A stretch of DNA of 64,000 nt from contig CAZXFJ010000001.1 of assembly GCA_964640435.1 (NCBI GenBank), positions 118,223-182,222 on the forward strand, read 5' to 3'. This document shows, piece by piece, positions 32,094 through 40,326 of the stretch. Under the pieces are notes generated by a model. It was given only the letters and a program-made list of their open reading frames with translations. It did no database searches and had not been told where the DNA came from. The first letter of the stretch is position 1. Each line of letters opens with the position of its first letter. This DNA is from GWA1-39-11 sp964640435. Its GTDB lineage: Bacteria > Patescibacteriota > Microgenomatia > Levybacterales > GWA1-39-11. Position numbers and translations under genes: made by a program.

Positions 32094-33073
32094 TAACTTG
32101 TTAATAACTCCTTTTCTTCTTGTTCAAGGATTTTTGTATTTTTAATTTTATCTCCAAGTCTTGAAAATGCAACCTCTGAAGTTTTCATCATATTGTATGA
32201 ATTTGTAATATGTTTGTTTAAAGTATCAAGATTTTCTCCAACTTTTGAATATTCAGTCTGAATGGCACGAAGACTTGCTAGAATTTTTTGAGCATGCTGT
32301 GTTATTTTTTGTCCCTCAAATCCCATAAGTATTGCTCTTAAAAACGCATAAAAAGTCATAGGGGAGACTGGAAGAACTCTATGTTTCTGTGAGTAATCAA
32401 ATATTGTTGAATTGTTTACTATTTCATAATATACAGCCTCAGAAGGTACATACATTAATGCATAGTCTATTGTTCCCTCTGCGGGCAATATATATTTCTT
32501 TGCAATGTCATCGATATGTTTTTTAATATCGCTTACAAACATTTTTTCAAAAGATTTTCTTTCAATTTCTCCGTCTGCGCCACTCATTGCTCTGAAATTT
32601 TCCATTGGAAATTTAGAATCAATTGGAATAATTCCAGCCTCTGTTTTGATCGCTGCATCAACAATAGAGCCATTCTTAAATGCGTACTGCATATTAAATG
32701 AATTTTTTGGAAGCATTTGACCTAATAATTCTTTTAAAACTTGCTCTCCTATATTTCCACGAAGCTTAGGGCTTTTTAAAAAGTCATTAAGATCCTTCAT
32801 TGAGCGTCCAATTTCAGACATCTCGCCAATATTTTTTTGGACCGCCCCTATAACTTGGGCTGCTTTGTCCAGTCGGTCATTGAGAGCTTGAGTATTTGAA
32901 AGTAGCGTTGAGTTCATGGTTTTACTGTTTGCATCAAAAGATGATTGCATAGTTTTCATCCATTCAATTAATGACTGATCGGTATTTGAGGTTTGTTTTT
33001 TGTTAATAAAATAGATAACGATAGCGAAACCGATGATAATAATTGAGGATATGACGAGCAGGTCAGTATTCAT
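32093..33073 (-). CDS. rmuC: DNA recombination protein RmuC
   Basis: The product has 326 residues from ATG 33073 (MNTDLLVISSIIIIGFAIVI); a start at 33103 adds ten residues without support. One N-terminal membrane helix is followed by a coiled coil and the RmuC nuclease-like domain with RGNIGEQVLKELLGQMLPK and DSKFPMENFRAM. RmuC is thought to limit rearrangements at inverted repeats. It is coupled to the downstream helicase-nuclease, forming a repair operon. A TAAAAT -10 candidate lies about 10 bases upstream of the start. Confidence 0.92.
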   Translation of the reverse strand: MNTDLLVISSIIIIGFAIVIYFINKKQTSNTDQSLIEWMKTMQSSFDANSKTMNSTLLSNTQALNDRLDKAAQVIGAVQKNIGEMSEIGRSMKDLNDFLKSPKLRGNIGEQVLKELLGQMLPKNSFNMQYAFKNGSIVDAAIKTEAGIIPIDSKFPMENFRAMSGADGEIERKSFEKMFVSDIKKHIDDIAKKYILPAEGTIDYALMYVPSEAVYYEIVNNSTIFDYSQKHRVLPVSPMTFYAFLRAILMGFEGQKITQHAQKILASLRAIQTEYSKVGENLDTLNKHITNSYNMMKTSEVAFSRLGDKIKNTKILEQEEKELLTS

Positions 33074-33107
33074 GGTGAGGTATATTTTACCATACGTTGG
33101 CAAGTGA

Positions 33108-33113
33108 TATAAT
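33108..33113 (+). promoter_or_regulatory. -10 element of the NADAR gene, leaderless type
   Basis: TATAAT ends 8 bases before ATG 33122, in a compact region divergent from rmuC. Confidence 0.55.
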
Positions 33114-33121
33114 CCCTATGT

Positions 33122-33646
33122 ATGAGTAGTGCTAAAGAAATTGCTGATGGAATGAATTTGGATCGTATTAATCAACCGGGGTCTTCAGATCCAATTTTTT
33201 TCTATCCTAAAGAATTTTATGTATTTGATAATTTCTCCGCATTTCAAGTGATGTATGAGGATTATTTATGGTCAACATCAGAGCATGCATATCATTACAG
33301 AAAATTTAGAGATACTGCTCCAGAAGTTGTTGAGCAAATAAAGCTTGCAAGATCACCTCATGATGCATTAAAAATTGCTACAGAAAATAAAGATAAAAGA
33401 GTTGAAAATTGGGACGAGATTAAGCGTGATGTTATGAAAGATGTTATAAGACACAAAATAGACCAGCATCCATATGTTTTACAAAAACTTTTGCACACTG
33501 GAAATCGTGAAATTATTGAAGACTCCTGGAGAGACGATCAATGGGGATGGGGAAAAGATAAAGATGGGAAAAATATGTTGGGACAAATATGGATGGAATT
33601 AAGAGAAGAATATAAAAATGAAGAAGAGGAGATTAAGAATGAATGA
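33122..33646 (+). CDS. NADAR-family protein (YbiA-like N-glycosidase)
   Basis: The 174-residue product matches the NADAR family: FDNFSAFQVMYEDYLWSTSEHAYHYRKF at the N-terminus and DDQWGWGKDKDGKNMLGQIWMELRE at the end. Known members cleave N-glycosidic bonds of riboflavin intermediates, ADP-ribose-like compounds or ADP-ribosylated guanine. Substrate here is unknown. It overlaps the following HD-domain gene (ATGAATGA), so the two are probably made together. Confidence 0.88.
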   Translation: MSSAKEIADGMNLDRINQPGSSDPIFFYPKEFYVFDNFSAFQVMYEDYLWSTSEHAYHYRKFRDTAPEVVEQIKLARSPHDALKIATENKDKRVENWDEIKRDVMKDVIRHKIDQHPYVLQKLLHTGNREIIEDSWRDDQWGWGKDKDGKNMLGQIWMELREEYKNEEEEIKNE

Positions 33647-34130
33647 TATAGAAATTGAAAAAGCAATAAAATTTTTGGCAGAAAATATGCCCATTGAAGG
33701 AATGTCAAAGCCAACATTGCTTCATAGCTTGCGTGTTGGTCTATATCTCCACTCAGATAATTATAGTACGGATGTATGTATTGCCGGATTTTTACATGAC
33801 TTAGTGGAGGATACAAATGTAACTTATGAAGATATTAAAAAAAACTTTGGCACAAGAGTCGCGACACTTGTTGAGGCAAATACTAAAAATAAGAATATTA
33901 AAGATAAAGAAGAGAGGGTAAAAGATTTATTCGAAAGATGTGTTGTTTATGAGGATGCATCAATAGTAAAAGCAGCTGACATTATGGATAATATTGAATA
34001 CTATAAACGAATTGATAATGAAGAAAATCTTCAGACCATGATTGTGCGAGGAGAGTTGTTGATAAATTTAAAGCCGGAAAATTATAAAGATAAAATATTT
34101 GAAAAGTTAAAAAAATTATTGTCCGTTTGA
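33639..34130 (+). CDS. HD-domain protein resembling small alarmone hydrolases
   Basis: I chose ATG 33639 (MNDIEIEKAIKFL), which overlaps the upstream stop and follows a GGAG at suitable distance; an in-frame start at 33618 adds seven residues. The 163-residue product has HSLRVGLYL, FLHDLVEDTNVTYEDIKKNFG and KAADIMDNIEYY, the order and spacing of the RelA/SpoT hydrolase HD domain. A (p)ppGpp- or NADPH-phosphatase role as in MESH1 is possible. No synthetase or regulatory domains are attached. Confidence 0.82.
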   Translation: MNDIEIEKAIKFLAENMPIEGMSKPTLLHSLRVGLYLHSDNYSTDVCIAGFLHDLVEDTNVTYEDIKKNFGTRVATLVEANTKNKNIKDKEERVKDLFERCVVYEDASIVKAADIMDNIEYYKRIDNEENLQTMIVRGELLINLKPENYKDKIFEKLKKLLSV

Positions 34131-34649
34131 TTCTAAAGTTTTGTATAAAACAATAGCCAAAGACACCATTGTATTGATTGATACATTTATACCAAGCATT
34201 GGAAGTTGAACTACTTGATCACAGAGTTGTAAAACATCTTCTGAAACTCCATGAGTTTCATTTCCGATAATTAAAGCCACAGGATATCCGTAGTCAGCCT
34301 TTGTGTAATCGATACTTTTTTCTGATAACTCTACTGCTATAATTTTAATTCCTTCAACATTTTTTCTTAAACTTTCTATGGCATCTGTTGTTTTGTCAAA
34401 ATGTTCCCAGTCTGTGAGATCTACAGTATTAATGGATGATTTTTTTATTCTCGTATTAGGTGGAGTTTCTGTGTAACCACATAAAAGTATTTTCTTTGTT
34501 GCAGTAGCATCTGCTAAGCGAAATACTGCACCTACATTATATGTATCAAGAACATTATCTAGTAATATATATAGCTCATTTTTTTTGACAGCGTTTGAGT
34601 TTAACTCGCCAGGTTTTGACCGCCTTAATTTATCCGAATTTAATTTCAT
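34116..34649 (-). CDS. SpoU/TrmH-family RNA ribose methyltransferase
   Basis: The 177-residue product has the SPOUT fold signatures NVGAVFRLADATATKK (motif 1), ALIIGNETHGVSEDVL (motif 2) and LPMLGINVSINTMVSLAIVLY (motif 3, the knot). It likely 2'-O-methylates a tRNA or rRNA base. It is a minimal form without an N-terminal RNA-binding domain. It follows topA on the same strand and overlaps the 3' end of the HD gene on the opposite strand. Confidence 0.9.
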   Translation of the reverse strand: MKLNSDKLRRSKPGELNSNAVKKNELYILLDNVLDTYNVGAVFRLADATATKKILLCGYTETPPNTRIKKSSINTVDLTDWEHFDKTTDAIESLRKNVEGIKIIAVELSEKSIDYTKADYGYPVALIIGNETHGVSEDVLQLCDQVVQLPMLGINVSINTMVSLAIVLYKTLESNGQ

Positions 34650-34673
34650 GTTGATATTATACCTGAATTGAGG

Positions 34674-36722
34674 CTAATTTGCTGATGTTACAGCCTCGGT
34701 AGGCTTATTTGCGGGTACAGCATCTTTTTCAAGTTGCTCTTTTGTCCAAACAGCAAAATCACATTTAGGATAATTTCCACACCCGTAAAATGTTCTTCCT
34801 TTGCGAGTTTTTTTAAGAACCATTTTTCCATTATCTCTCGGACAAAGGTATCCAGATTCTTGAATAATTGATTCACGGAATTTGCAAGTTGGGAAGTTGC
34901 TACATGCTTTAAATTTTCCAAATCGTCCAACGCGAATTACAACATCTCCAGCATCAAGTGGGCACTTTTCGCCAGTTTTCTCAAGTTCTATTTGAATTTT
35001 TTCTTCACCCTCAGCTGACTTCAATTCTTTCTCGAATGGTTTATAAAAATCTTTTACAACAGGAATCCAATCTGTTTTTCCTGTTGCTATCTCATCTAGC
35101 TTATCTTCCATACCGGCAGTAAACGGAATGTCATCAATTTCTGCAAAATTCTTAACTAAGAAGTCATTAACTAGGGTTCCGATTTCAGTTGGTTTAAATC
35201 TATTTTCATCTTTTTCAACATAGAATCTTGCTGTAATAGTTGAAATAGTTGGAGCGTAAGTCGATGGGCGACCTATACCATGTTTTTCAAGTGAACTAAT
35301 CAAAGATCCTTCGTTATATCTTGGTGGTGGAGTTGTTGAATGTTCAGTTATTTTTAATTCTGATAAAGAGAGTTTGTCGCCAACAGCGAGATCTGGGATT
35401 AATTGTTCAGGATCTTCATAAAACCAAATTTTTAAAAATCCATCAAATTTCATAACTCTTCCATTTGCTTGGAAAAGATATTTTTTATCATTTTTTGCTT
35501 CGACGTCAATTCGTGTCGATAAGAATTCCGCATCTGCCATTTGGGTTGCAAGAGCCCTCTTATATATAAGGTTATATAGCTTTGCAAAGTCTTTACCTAG
35601 TTTTGCCGTTACAGCATGTTCATCTTCAAATAAATTTGTTGGTCTTATTGCCTCATGAGCTTCTTGTGCAAGTTTTGATTTTGTTTGATAAGTACGTGGA
35701 CTTGCAGGTAGATATTTTTTGCCAAAGTTTTTTTCAATATAGTTTCTTGCTTCCTTTAAAAAGTCTTCGGAAAGGTTATATGAGTCAGTTCTATGATAAG
35801 TAATAAAACCTTCTTCATACAGTCTTTGTGCAAGACTCATTGTTCTTTTTGATGGATATCCAAATCTTCGTGATGCCTCAATTTGTAAAAGTGATGTTGT
35901 GAATGGTGGATATGGAGATCTTTTACTTTCTCTTTGTGCAACATCTAGAACCGTGAATTCTTTTCCTTGCAAGTCATTTTTAATTGATTCACTATCGGTT
36001 TTGCTTAGATTTGTTTTTGCAAATTTATAATCCCCATCATAAAGTGGTAATGTATTTGTTTTTTCAATCGCCTCATCATTTATTTTTACGAGTTCAAACA
36101 AAACTGGGGTTTTTCCGTCTTTTGACAGAAGTGCAAAAACACGATAAAACTCTTCATTTTTAAATTTCTCAACTTCACGCTCGCGTTCCACAATGAATCT
36201 TAGAGCGATTGACTGAACACGTCCTGCAGAAAGACCTTTTTTAATTTTCATCCATAGAATTGGAGATAGTTTGTATCCTACGACACGATCTAAAACTCTT
36301 CGTCCTGTTTGAGCAGCTACTAGATTCATATCAATATCATGAGGATGTTCAAGCGCTTCATTAATTGCACGGGGTGTAATTTCATGGAAGACAATTCTCT
36401 GAAATTTTGCATTTTTTGGAACTTCTTTTGAAAGAACTTCCTTAAGATGATATGAAATAGCTTCTCCTTCTCGATCAGGGTCTGTTGCGAGAATTATGAC
36501 CTCTGCATCTTTTGCATCACTTTTAAGTGATTCCATTGTTTTTCTCTTATCTTTTGGAATAACATACTTAGGTTCAAAATTATTTTCAATATCTATTCCA
36601 AGATTTCCTTTTGGTAAATCCCGAATATGACCCATTGATGCTTGAATGGTATATTTTCCACCAAGAAAGCGAGATAGTGTTTTTGCTTTTGTTGGAGATT
36701 CAACTAATATTAAACTTTTCAT
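34674..36722 (-). CDS. topA: DNA topoisomerase I
   Basis: TopA (682 residues) relaxes negative supercoils. The TOPRIM domain starts MKSLILVESPTKAKTLSRFL, with ATDPDREGEAI as the metal motif. The catalytic tyrosine is in ITYHRTDS. The C-terminus has two zinc-ribbon modules (CPLDAGDVVIRVGRFGKFKAC..C and CPRDNGK..GRTFYGCGNYPKC). Its start is 8 bases behind a TATACT on the minus strand. Confidence 0.96.
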   Translation of the reverse strand: MKSLILVESPTKAKTLSRFLGGKYTIQASMGHIRDLPKGNLGIDIENNFEPKYVIPKDKRKTMESLKSDAKDAEVIILATDPDREGEAISYHLKEVLSKEVPKNAKFQRIVFHEITPRAINEALEHPHDIDMNLVAAQTGRRVLDRVVGYKLSPILWMKIKKGLSAGRVQSIALRFIVEREREVEKFKNEEFYRVFALLSKDGKTPVLFELVKINDEAIEKTNTLPLYDGDYKFAKTNLSKTDSESIKNDLQGKEFTVLDVAQRESKRSPYPPFTTSLLQIEASRRFGYPSKRTMSLAQRLYEEGFITYHRTDSYNLSEDFLKEARNYIEKNFGKKYLPASPRTYQTKSKLAQEAHEAIRPTNLFEDEHAVTAKLGKDFAKLYNLIYKRALATQMADAEFLSTRIDVEAKNDKKYLFQANGRVMKFDGFLKIWFYEDPEQLIPDLAVGDKLSLSELKITEHSTTPPPRYNEGSLISSLEKHGIGRPSTYAPTISTITARFYVEKDENRFKPTEIGTLVNDFLVKNFAEIDDIPFTAGMEDKLDEIATGKTDWIPVVKDFYKPFEKELKSAEGEEKIQIELEKTGEKCPLDAGDVVIRVGRFGKFKACSNFPTCKFRESIIQESGYLCPRDNGKMVLKKTRKGRTFYGCGNYPKCDFAVWTKEQLEKDAVPANKPTEAVTSAN

Positions 36723-36730
36723 AACTATTT

Positions 36731-36736
36731 AGTATA
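36731..36736 (-). promoter_or_regulatory. -10 element of topA, leaderless type
   Basis: TATACT on the minus strand ends 8 bases before the start codon at 36722. Confidence 0.55.
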
Positions 36737-36783
36737 GAGATGTGAACGCGTTATTGTAAAGCCCCTTTATTTTATTGTCAAGC

Positions 36784-37854
36784 TTAGTCGAAATATAACT
36801 CAGGGTTAGAAGTGATTTTTTTCCACTCGATTGGTTTGTAATCAATGAGTGCATATGCTCCTATCATTGCTGCATTGTCGGTTGAATATTTTCTCTCCGG
36901 AGAAAAAATATTTGGATTTGAAAGATCTTTTTCAGCTTGTTTTTTAAGCTTTTCGAGAAGAGTTTGATTTGCAGATACGCCACCGCCAAGAATAATGGTA
37001 TTGGTTTTGTACACTTTTGCTGCTCGAATAGTTTTTTTGACCAATACATCTATCACAGCTTTTTGAACTGAGTAGCATATTTCATTTTTCAATTCTTCAC
37101 TTATTTCAGGATTTTTTTCAACAAATCTTGCAACTTCTGCTTTTAGGCCTGAGAAAGAGAAGTCGAAATCTTTTGATCCAATCATGGGGCTATGAAAAAG
37201 AGAAGTTGGTGTATTCTTTTTATCTTTAATAAATTTATTAGCACGTTGTTCTATTTCAGGTCCAGCAGGATATGAAAGGTTAAGGAGTCTTCCAATTTTG
37301 TCTAAAGCTTCTCCAGCAGCATCATCTCGGGTTCCCCCAAGCCATTTAAAGTCGGTTAATGATTTGAAGTACAATAAGTCGGTGTGTCCTCCTGAAACGA
37401 TAAGACCAATAAACGGTAATTGAGGGATTGTATTGTTTTTTTCAGTTTTAATAAAGTTTGCAAAAAGATGTGCAAGTAAATGGTTAACAGGCATAATTGG
37501 CTTATTAAAGGATAGGGATAGTGTTTTGGCTGTTTCAACTCCAATAAGAAGCGAGCCAATAAGCCCTGGTCCATAAGTTACTGCAATTGCATCGATATCA
37601 TCAGTAAATATTCGTTGCGCATTTTTGTTTGAGTCTTTGGTAGATAGCTCCAGCGCTTTTTTTATAACCGGGATAATAAATTTAACCTGTTCCCGGGCGG
37701 CATTCTCAGGAATTATCCCACCGGTTGTGGCATGAATATCAAGAGATGTTGCTATGACATTTGATAAAACCTCAACGCCATTATTTGAATCTATTTTCTC
37801 CACAACAGCAGCACTTGTTTCATCACAGCTTGTTTCAATTGACAGTATTCTCAT
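36784..37854 (-). CDS. tsaD: tRNA N6-threonylcarbamoyladenosine transferase subunit
   Basis: TsaD installs t6A at position 37 of tRNAs decoding ANN codons. The 356-residue product has SIETSCDETSAAVVE at the start, GPGLIGSLLIGVETAK, the metal-binding HLLAHL and GGGVSANQTLLEKL, all family hallmarks. An inverted repeat GTGTAAA/TTTACAC lies just upstream, overlapping the end of the DUF192 gene. Confidence 0.95.
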   Translation of the reverse strand: MRILSIETSCDETSAAVVEKIDSNNGVEVLSNVIATSLDIHATTGGIIPENAAREQVKFIIPVIKKALELSTKDSNKNAQRIFTDDIDAIAVTYGPGLIGSLLIGVETAKTLSLSFNKPIMPVNHLLAHLFANFIKTEKNNTIPQLPFIGLIVSGGHTDLLYFKSLTDFKWLGGTRDDAAGEALDKIGRLLNLSYPAGPEIEQRANKFIKDKKNTPTSLFHSPMIGSKDFDFSFSGLKAEVARFVEKNPEISEELKNEICYSVQKAVIDVLVKKTIRAAKVYKTNTIILGGGVSANQTLLEKLKKQAEKDLSNPNIFSPERKYSTDNAAMIGAYALIDYKPIEWKKITSNPELYFD

Positions 37855-37871
37855 GAGGATCGGTGTAAATA

Positions 37872-38345
37872 TTATTTTACACCAGTGAATTTAATTGTGG
37901 TTCCTTCTTTAATTCCAAATTTATCTGCTTGTCCGGCATTAAGTTCGAGTACATAGTTTGCATCCTTTGAAGGATAGTAAACGACTAATGCGGGCGCTTG
38001 AGTTGGTGGAGCTGCATTTTTTACAACATAAACTACAGTATTGTCATCTAGCCAGATTATATCTATTGGGAAAAGCATATCTTTCATCCAGAATCCATAT
38101 TTTGCTTTTGAGTCAAATTTAAATAACATACCTTGGTCTTGTGGAAGACTTTTTCTTCCAGATAGTCCTTTCTTTCTTTCGCTCTCTGTTTTTGCCAAGA
38201 TAAGATTTACTTTATTTTTTCCAACTTCAGCAGTTGCCTTTGAGCCGAAATTAATAAAAGATAGAGGATTTCCACCTGTTTTTACCACGAAAAGAAGTAT
38301 TACTGCGATGATTAATACTACATAAACGATAATTAATTTTTTCAT
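37872..38345 (-). CDS. DUF192 protein with N-terminal membrane anchor
   Basis: The 157-residue product starts with a hydrophobic helix (residues 3-23) and continues with the DUF192 beta-barrel, seen in LAKTESERKKGLSGRKSLP, MLFKFDSKAKYGFWMKDMLFPIDIIWLD and VLELNAGQADKFGIKEG. The domain is common in surface-exposed small proteins and its function is unknown. It lies 6 bases after the nucleotidyltransferase gene and 17 bases before tsaD. Confidence 0.88.
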   Translation of the reverse strand: MKKLIIVYVVLIIAVILLFVVKTGGNPLSFINFGSKATAEVGKNKVNLILAKTESERKKGLSGRKSLPQDQGMLFKFDSKAKYGFWMKDMLFPIDIIWLDDNTVVYVVKNAAPPTQAPALVVYYPSKDANYVLELNAGQADKFGIKEGTTIKFTGVK

Positions 38346-38351
38346 AAAGTC

Positions 38352-38828
38352 CTATAATCTTATTTTTTCTTCAATTTTTGTAGTTGAATAATCTGGCTTT
38401 CTTTCCATAACTTCAACTATTTTACTTCCTGTTTTTTCAATATAATCTCTTTCCCAGTTGTATATTTTATTCCCAACGGTAACAGCAATTATATCAGGTT
38501 TTATCAGTTTGACAAGTATCTCATAGTCATCATCATTTTTTAAGTTTTCTAGTGGTAAAACATAATCTACCATTGAAAGATTTGATAAAACAACAGCACG
38601 GTCTTGTTGGGAATTAATTGGTCTTCTTTCTCCTTTTAATTCCTTAATTTTTTGATCTGATTCAAGCAGTACTATTAATGAGTCTCCTTGTTTTTTTGCC
38701 AAAGTTAAAAATTCGATGTGAGCTGCATGAAGGATATCAAAGCAGCCTCCAACAAGTACTAATTTTTGATTTGAAGATTTAAGATTTGAAAGTTTATTTT
38801 CTTCTGTGGATTTTAAAATAACGCCCAT
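38352..38828 (-). CDS. Cytidylyltransferase-like nucleotidyltransferase (RfaE C-terminal domain type)
   Basis: The 158-residue product resembles the nucleotidyltransferase half of HldE: LVGGCFDILHAAHIEFLTLAKK, GERRPINSQQDRAVVLSNLSMVDYVL and STTKIEEKI. The catalytic HxGH is HAAH here, with alanine for the glycine, which could lower activity or shift specificity. Substrate unknown. It starts directly at the VanW stop, without spacer, and precedes DUF192. Confidence 0.85.
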   Translation of the reverse strand: MGVILKSTEENKLSNLKSSNQKLVLVGGCFDILHAAHIEFLTLAKKQGDSLIVLLESDQKIKELKGERRPINSQQDRAVVLSNLSMVDYVLPLENLKNDDDYEILVKLIKPDIIAVTVGNKIYNWERDYIEKTGSKIVEVMERKPDYSTTKIEEKIRL

Positions 38829-40244
38829 TTATGTTTTTGTACCTCTTAGGAAAACAGCCTGCCAAGGTTTGTAATTTGATACAAAAGTATCTTTAATAAT
38901 TTCCTTTCCATCTCTTGTTACTGTTCTTGTAAATACGGATCTTGCGCCCGGTGCAGCGAAATCAACTTGTTTTATCTGTCCGACTGGAAGAGTTGGATCA
39001 TCCTGATAAGAATCTGGTGGAGCAGGAGCAACATTTGAAATTACCGGTTGCGTAACGGAAACTTTTCTTCCATCACTTTGTCCATAAATCGTGAACGTTG
39101 CGGTCAGTGTTGAGGTATTAGTAAGTGCTTGAATGAAGATATAGTGACCCGTATCATTTTTAAACTTAAAATCAACAGTTGGAACATATGTGGTGGCATC
39201 AAATCCTGGTGCCGCGTCTTGCTCATAGTACCCAACTCTATATGCATGAGCGTGCCTTTCCGTAATCGGAAGACCTGCATTTAAAACAGCTCTAAAAAGT
39301 GTTGTTGAGACTTGGCAAACTCCTCCTCCATCTCCAAGGACCGTTTTACCGCCTGATATAACATAAGCTTGTTGATAACCAGTAAATTTTGATACATCAC
39401 CAAGTGTTTTAACAAAAGAAAATTCTTCGCCTGGAGCAATTAATGCGCCATTAATTTTTGAGGTTGCAAGCGCAACGTTATGAACTCTACTTGGGATAGA
39501 ATGGTAAAAAGTAGAAGTACCTGTACCAATTGGTTCCACAATCCCTAAATTATTTGCTTCCTCAGTTGCAACTTCAGGTTTAACAACTTTTATTGGAATT
39601 GTAACTTTTGTTGACTTCATTTCACCCGATGCGAGTTCAGGAAGTAGGTTTTTTATATTATCATTGAGTGCCTCATAATTAATGCTCTGACCATTTTTTG
39701 ATTGTTTAAATGCAACAACTTTATTATTCTCTATGTTAAATTCAGCATTAATAGGCTCAGAATATATAGATTTTCCAATTGGTTCAAGCTGTTTTGTTAA
39801 AACATCATAATTGAATGTATATGGAGTACTTAAAAATGTGCCATTTATATATGAGGAGAGAATTAAGTAAACATCGGAGAGAAGATTTTTTGTTTTACCT
39901 AAATTTAAAGCCTGCTCACTAATAAGATTGGTGTCATATCCGAGTCCTAATGTTTTTGCAGAAATTGTTGCAGCTCCCGCATCCGAGGTAAAAGTTATTG
40001 TGCTTTTTTCGATCTTTCCATTCTTTTTATTAAATATTTCTTCGATTTCATCTTTATTTTTCTCCCCAAGATATATATTGTTTACGAAAACACCCGGAAT
40101 TACGCGGTCTTGATAGGTAAATCTGAAGTAGGCGAGTACTAGTGATACGAGAATTGCACCAGCTAAAATAAAACCAACTAAAAACCAATATGTCGATTTA
40201 ATTACTAATCCAAAGCTTTCTTTTTTTATGTTAAATTTTGCCAC
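38829..40244 (-). CDS. VanW-family membrane-anchored protein
   Basis: I chose GTG 40244 (VAKFNIKKESFGL); the TTG at 40268 lies only 3 bases from the -10 element. The product has one N-terminal membrane helix, then peptidoglycan-binding-4-like modules, and the VanW domain with FYHSIPSRVHNVALATSKINGALIAPGEEF and LGDGGGVCQVSTTLFRAVLNAGLPITERHAH. VanW proteins occur near cell-wall genes but their activity is unknown. About 471 residues. Confidence 0.9.
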   Translation of the reverse strand: MAKFNIKKESFGLVIKSTYWFLVGFILAGAILVSLVLAYFRFTYQDRVIPGVFVNNIYLGEKNKDEIEEIFNKKNGKIEKSTITFTSDAGAATISAKTLGLGYDTNLISEQALNLGKTKNLLSDVYLILSSYINGTFLSTPYTFNYDVLTKQLEPIGKSIYSEPINAEFNIENNKVVAFKQSKNGQSINYEALNDNIKNLLPELASGEMKSTKVTIPIKVVKPEVATEEANNLGIVEPIGTGTSTFYHSIPSRVHNVALATSKINGALIAPGEEFSFVKTLGDVSKFTGYQQAYVISGGKTVLGDGGGVCQVSTTLFRAVLNAGLPITERHAHAYRVGYYEQDAAPGFDATTYVPTVDFKFKNDTGHYIFIQALTNTSTLTATFTIYGQSDGRKVSVTQPVISNVAPAPPDSYQDDPTLPVGQIKQVDFAAPGARSVFTRTVTRDGKEIIKDTFVSNYKPWQAVFLRGTKT

Positions 40245-40271
40245 AATAATAGATTTTTTTAGATACAAAGT

Positions 40272-40277
40272 ATTATA
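40272..40277 (-). promoter_or_regulatory. -10 element of the VanW operon
   Basis: TATAAT on the minus strand with a predicted start near 40264, about 20 bases before the GTG at 40244. Confidence 0.5.
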
Positions 40278-40282
40278 CTAAA

Positions 40283-40302
40283 GGTAGGTATCAAATACTA
40301 CC
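40283..40302. promoter_or_regulatory. Imperfect inverted repeat between divergent genes
   Basis: GGTAGGTAT (40283-40291) and ATACTACC (40295-40302) are complementary except for one bulged G. It lies between the VanW -10 and the solute-binding protein start and could be an operator for both. Confidence 0.4.
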
Positions 40303-40314
40303 AATTCACGAAGA

Positions 40315-40320
40315 TATTAA
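40315..40320 (+). promoter_or_regulatory. Possible -10 of the solute-binding protein gene
   Basis: TATTAA ends 6 bases before ATG 40327, matching the leaderless spacing, but the hexamer is weak. Confidence 0.35.
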
Positions 40321-40326
40321 TCACCT

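Noticed and set aside
37863..37882. Inverted repeat GTGTAAA/TTTACAC upstream of tsaD as an operator
   Set aside because: It overlaps the end of the DUF192 coding region, is A/T-rich and has no second copy that I noticed; weak hairpin is as likely.
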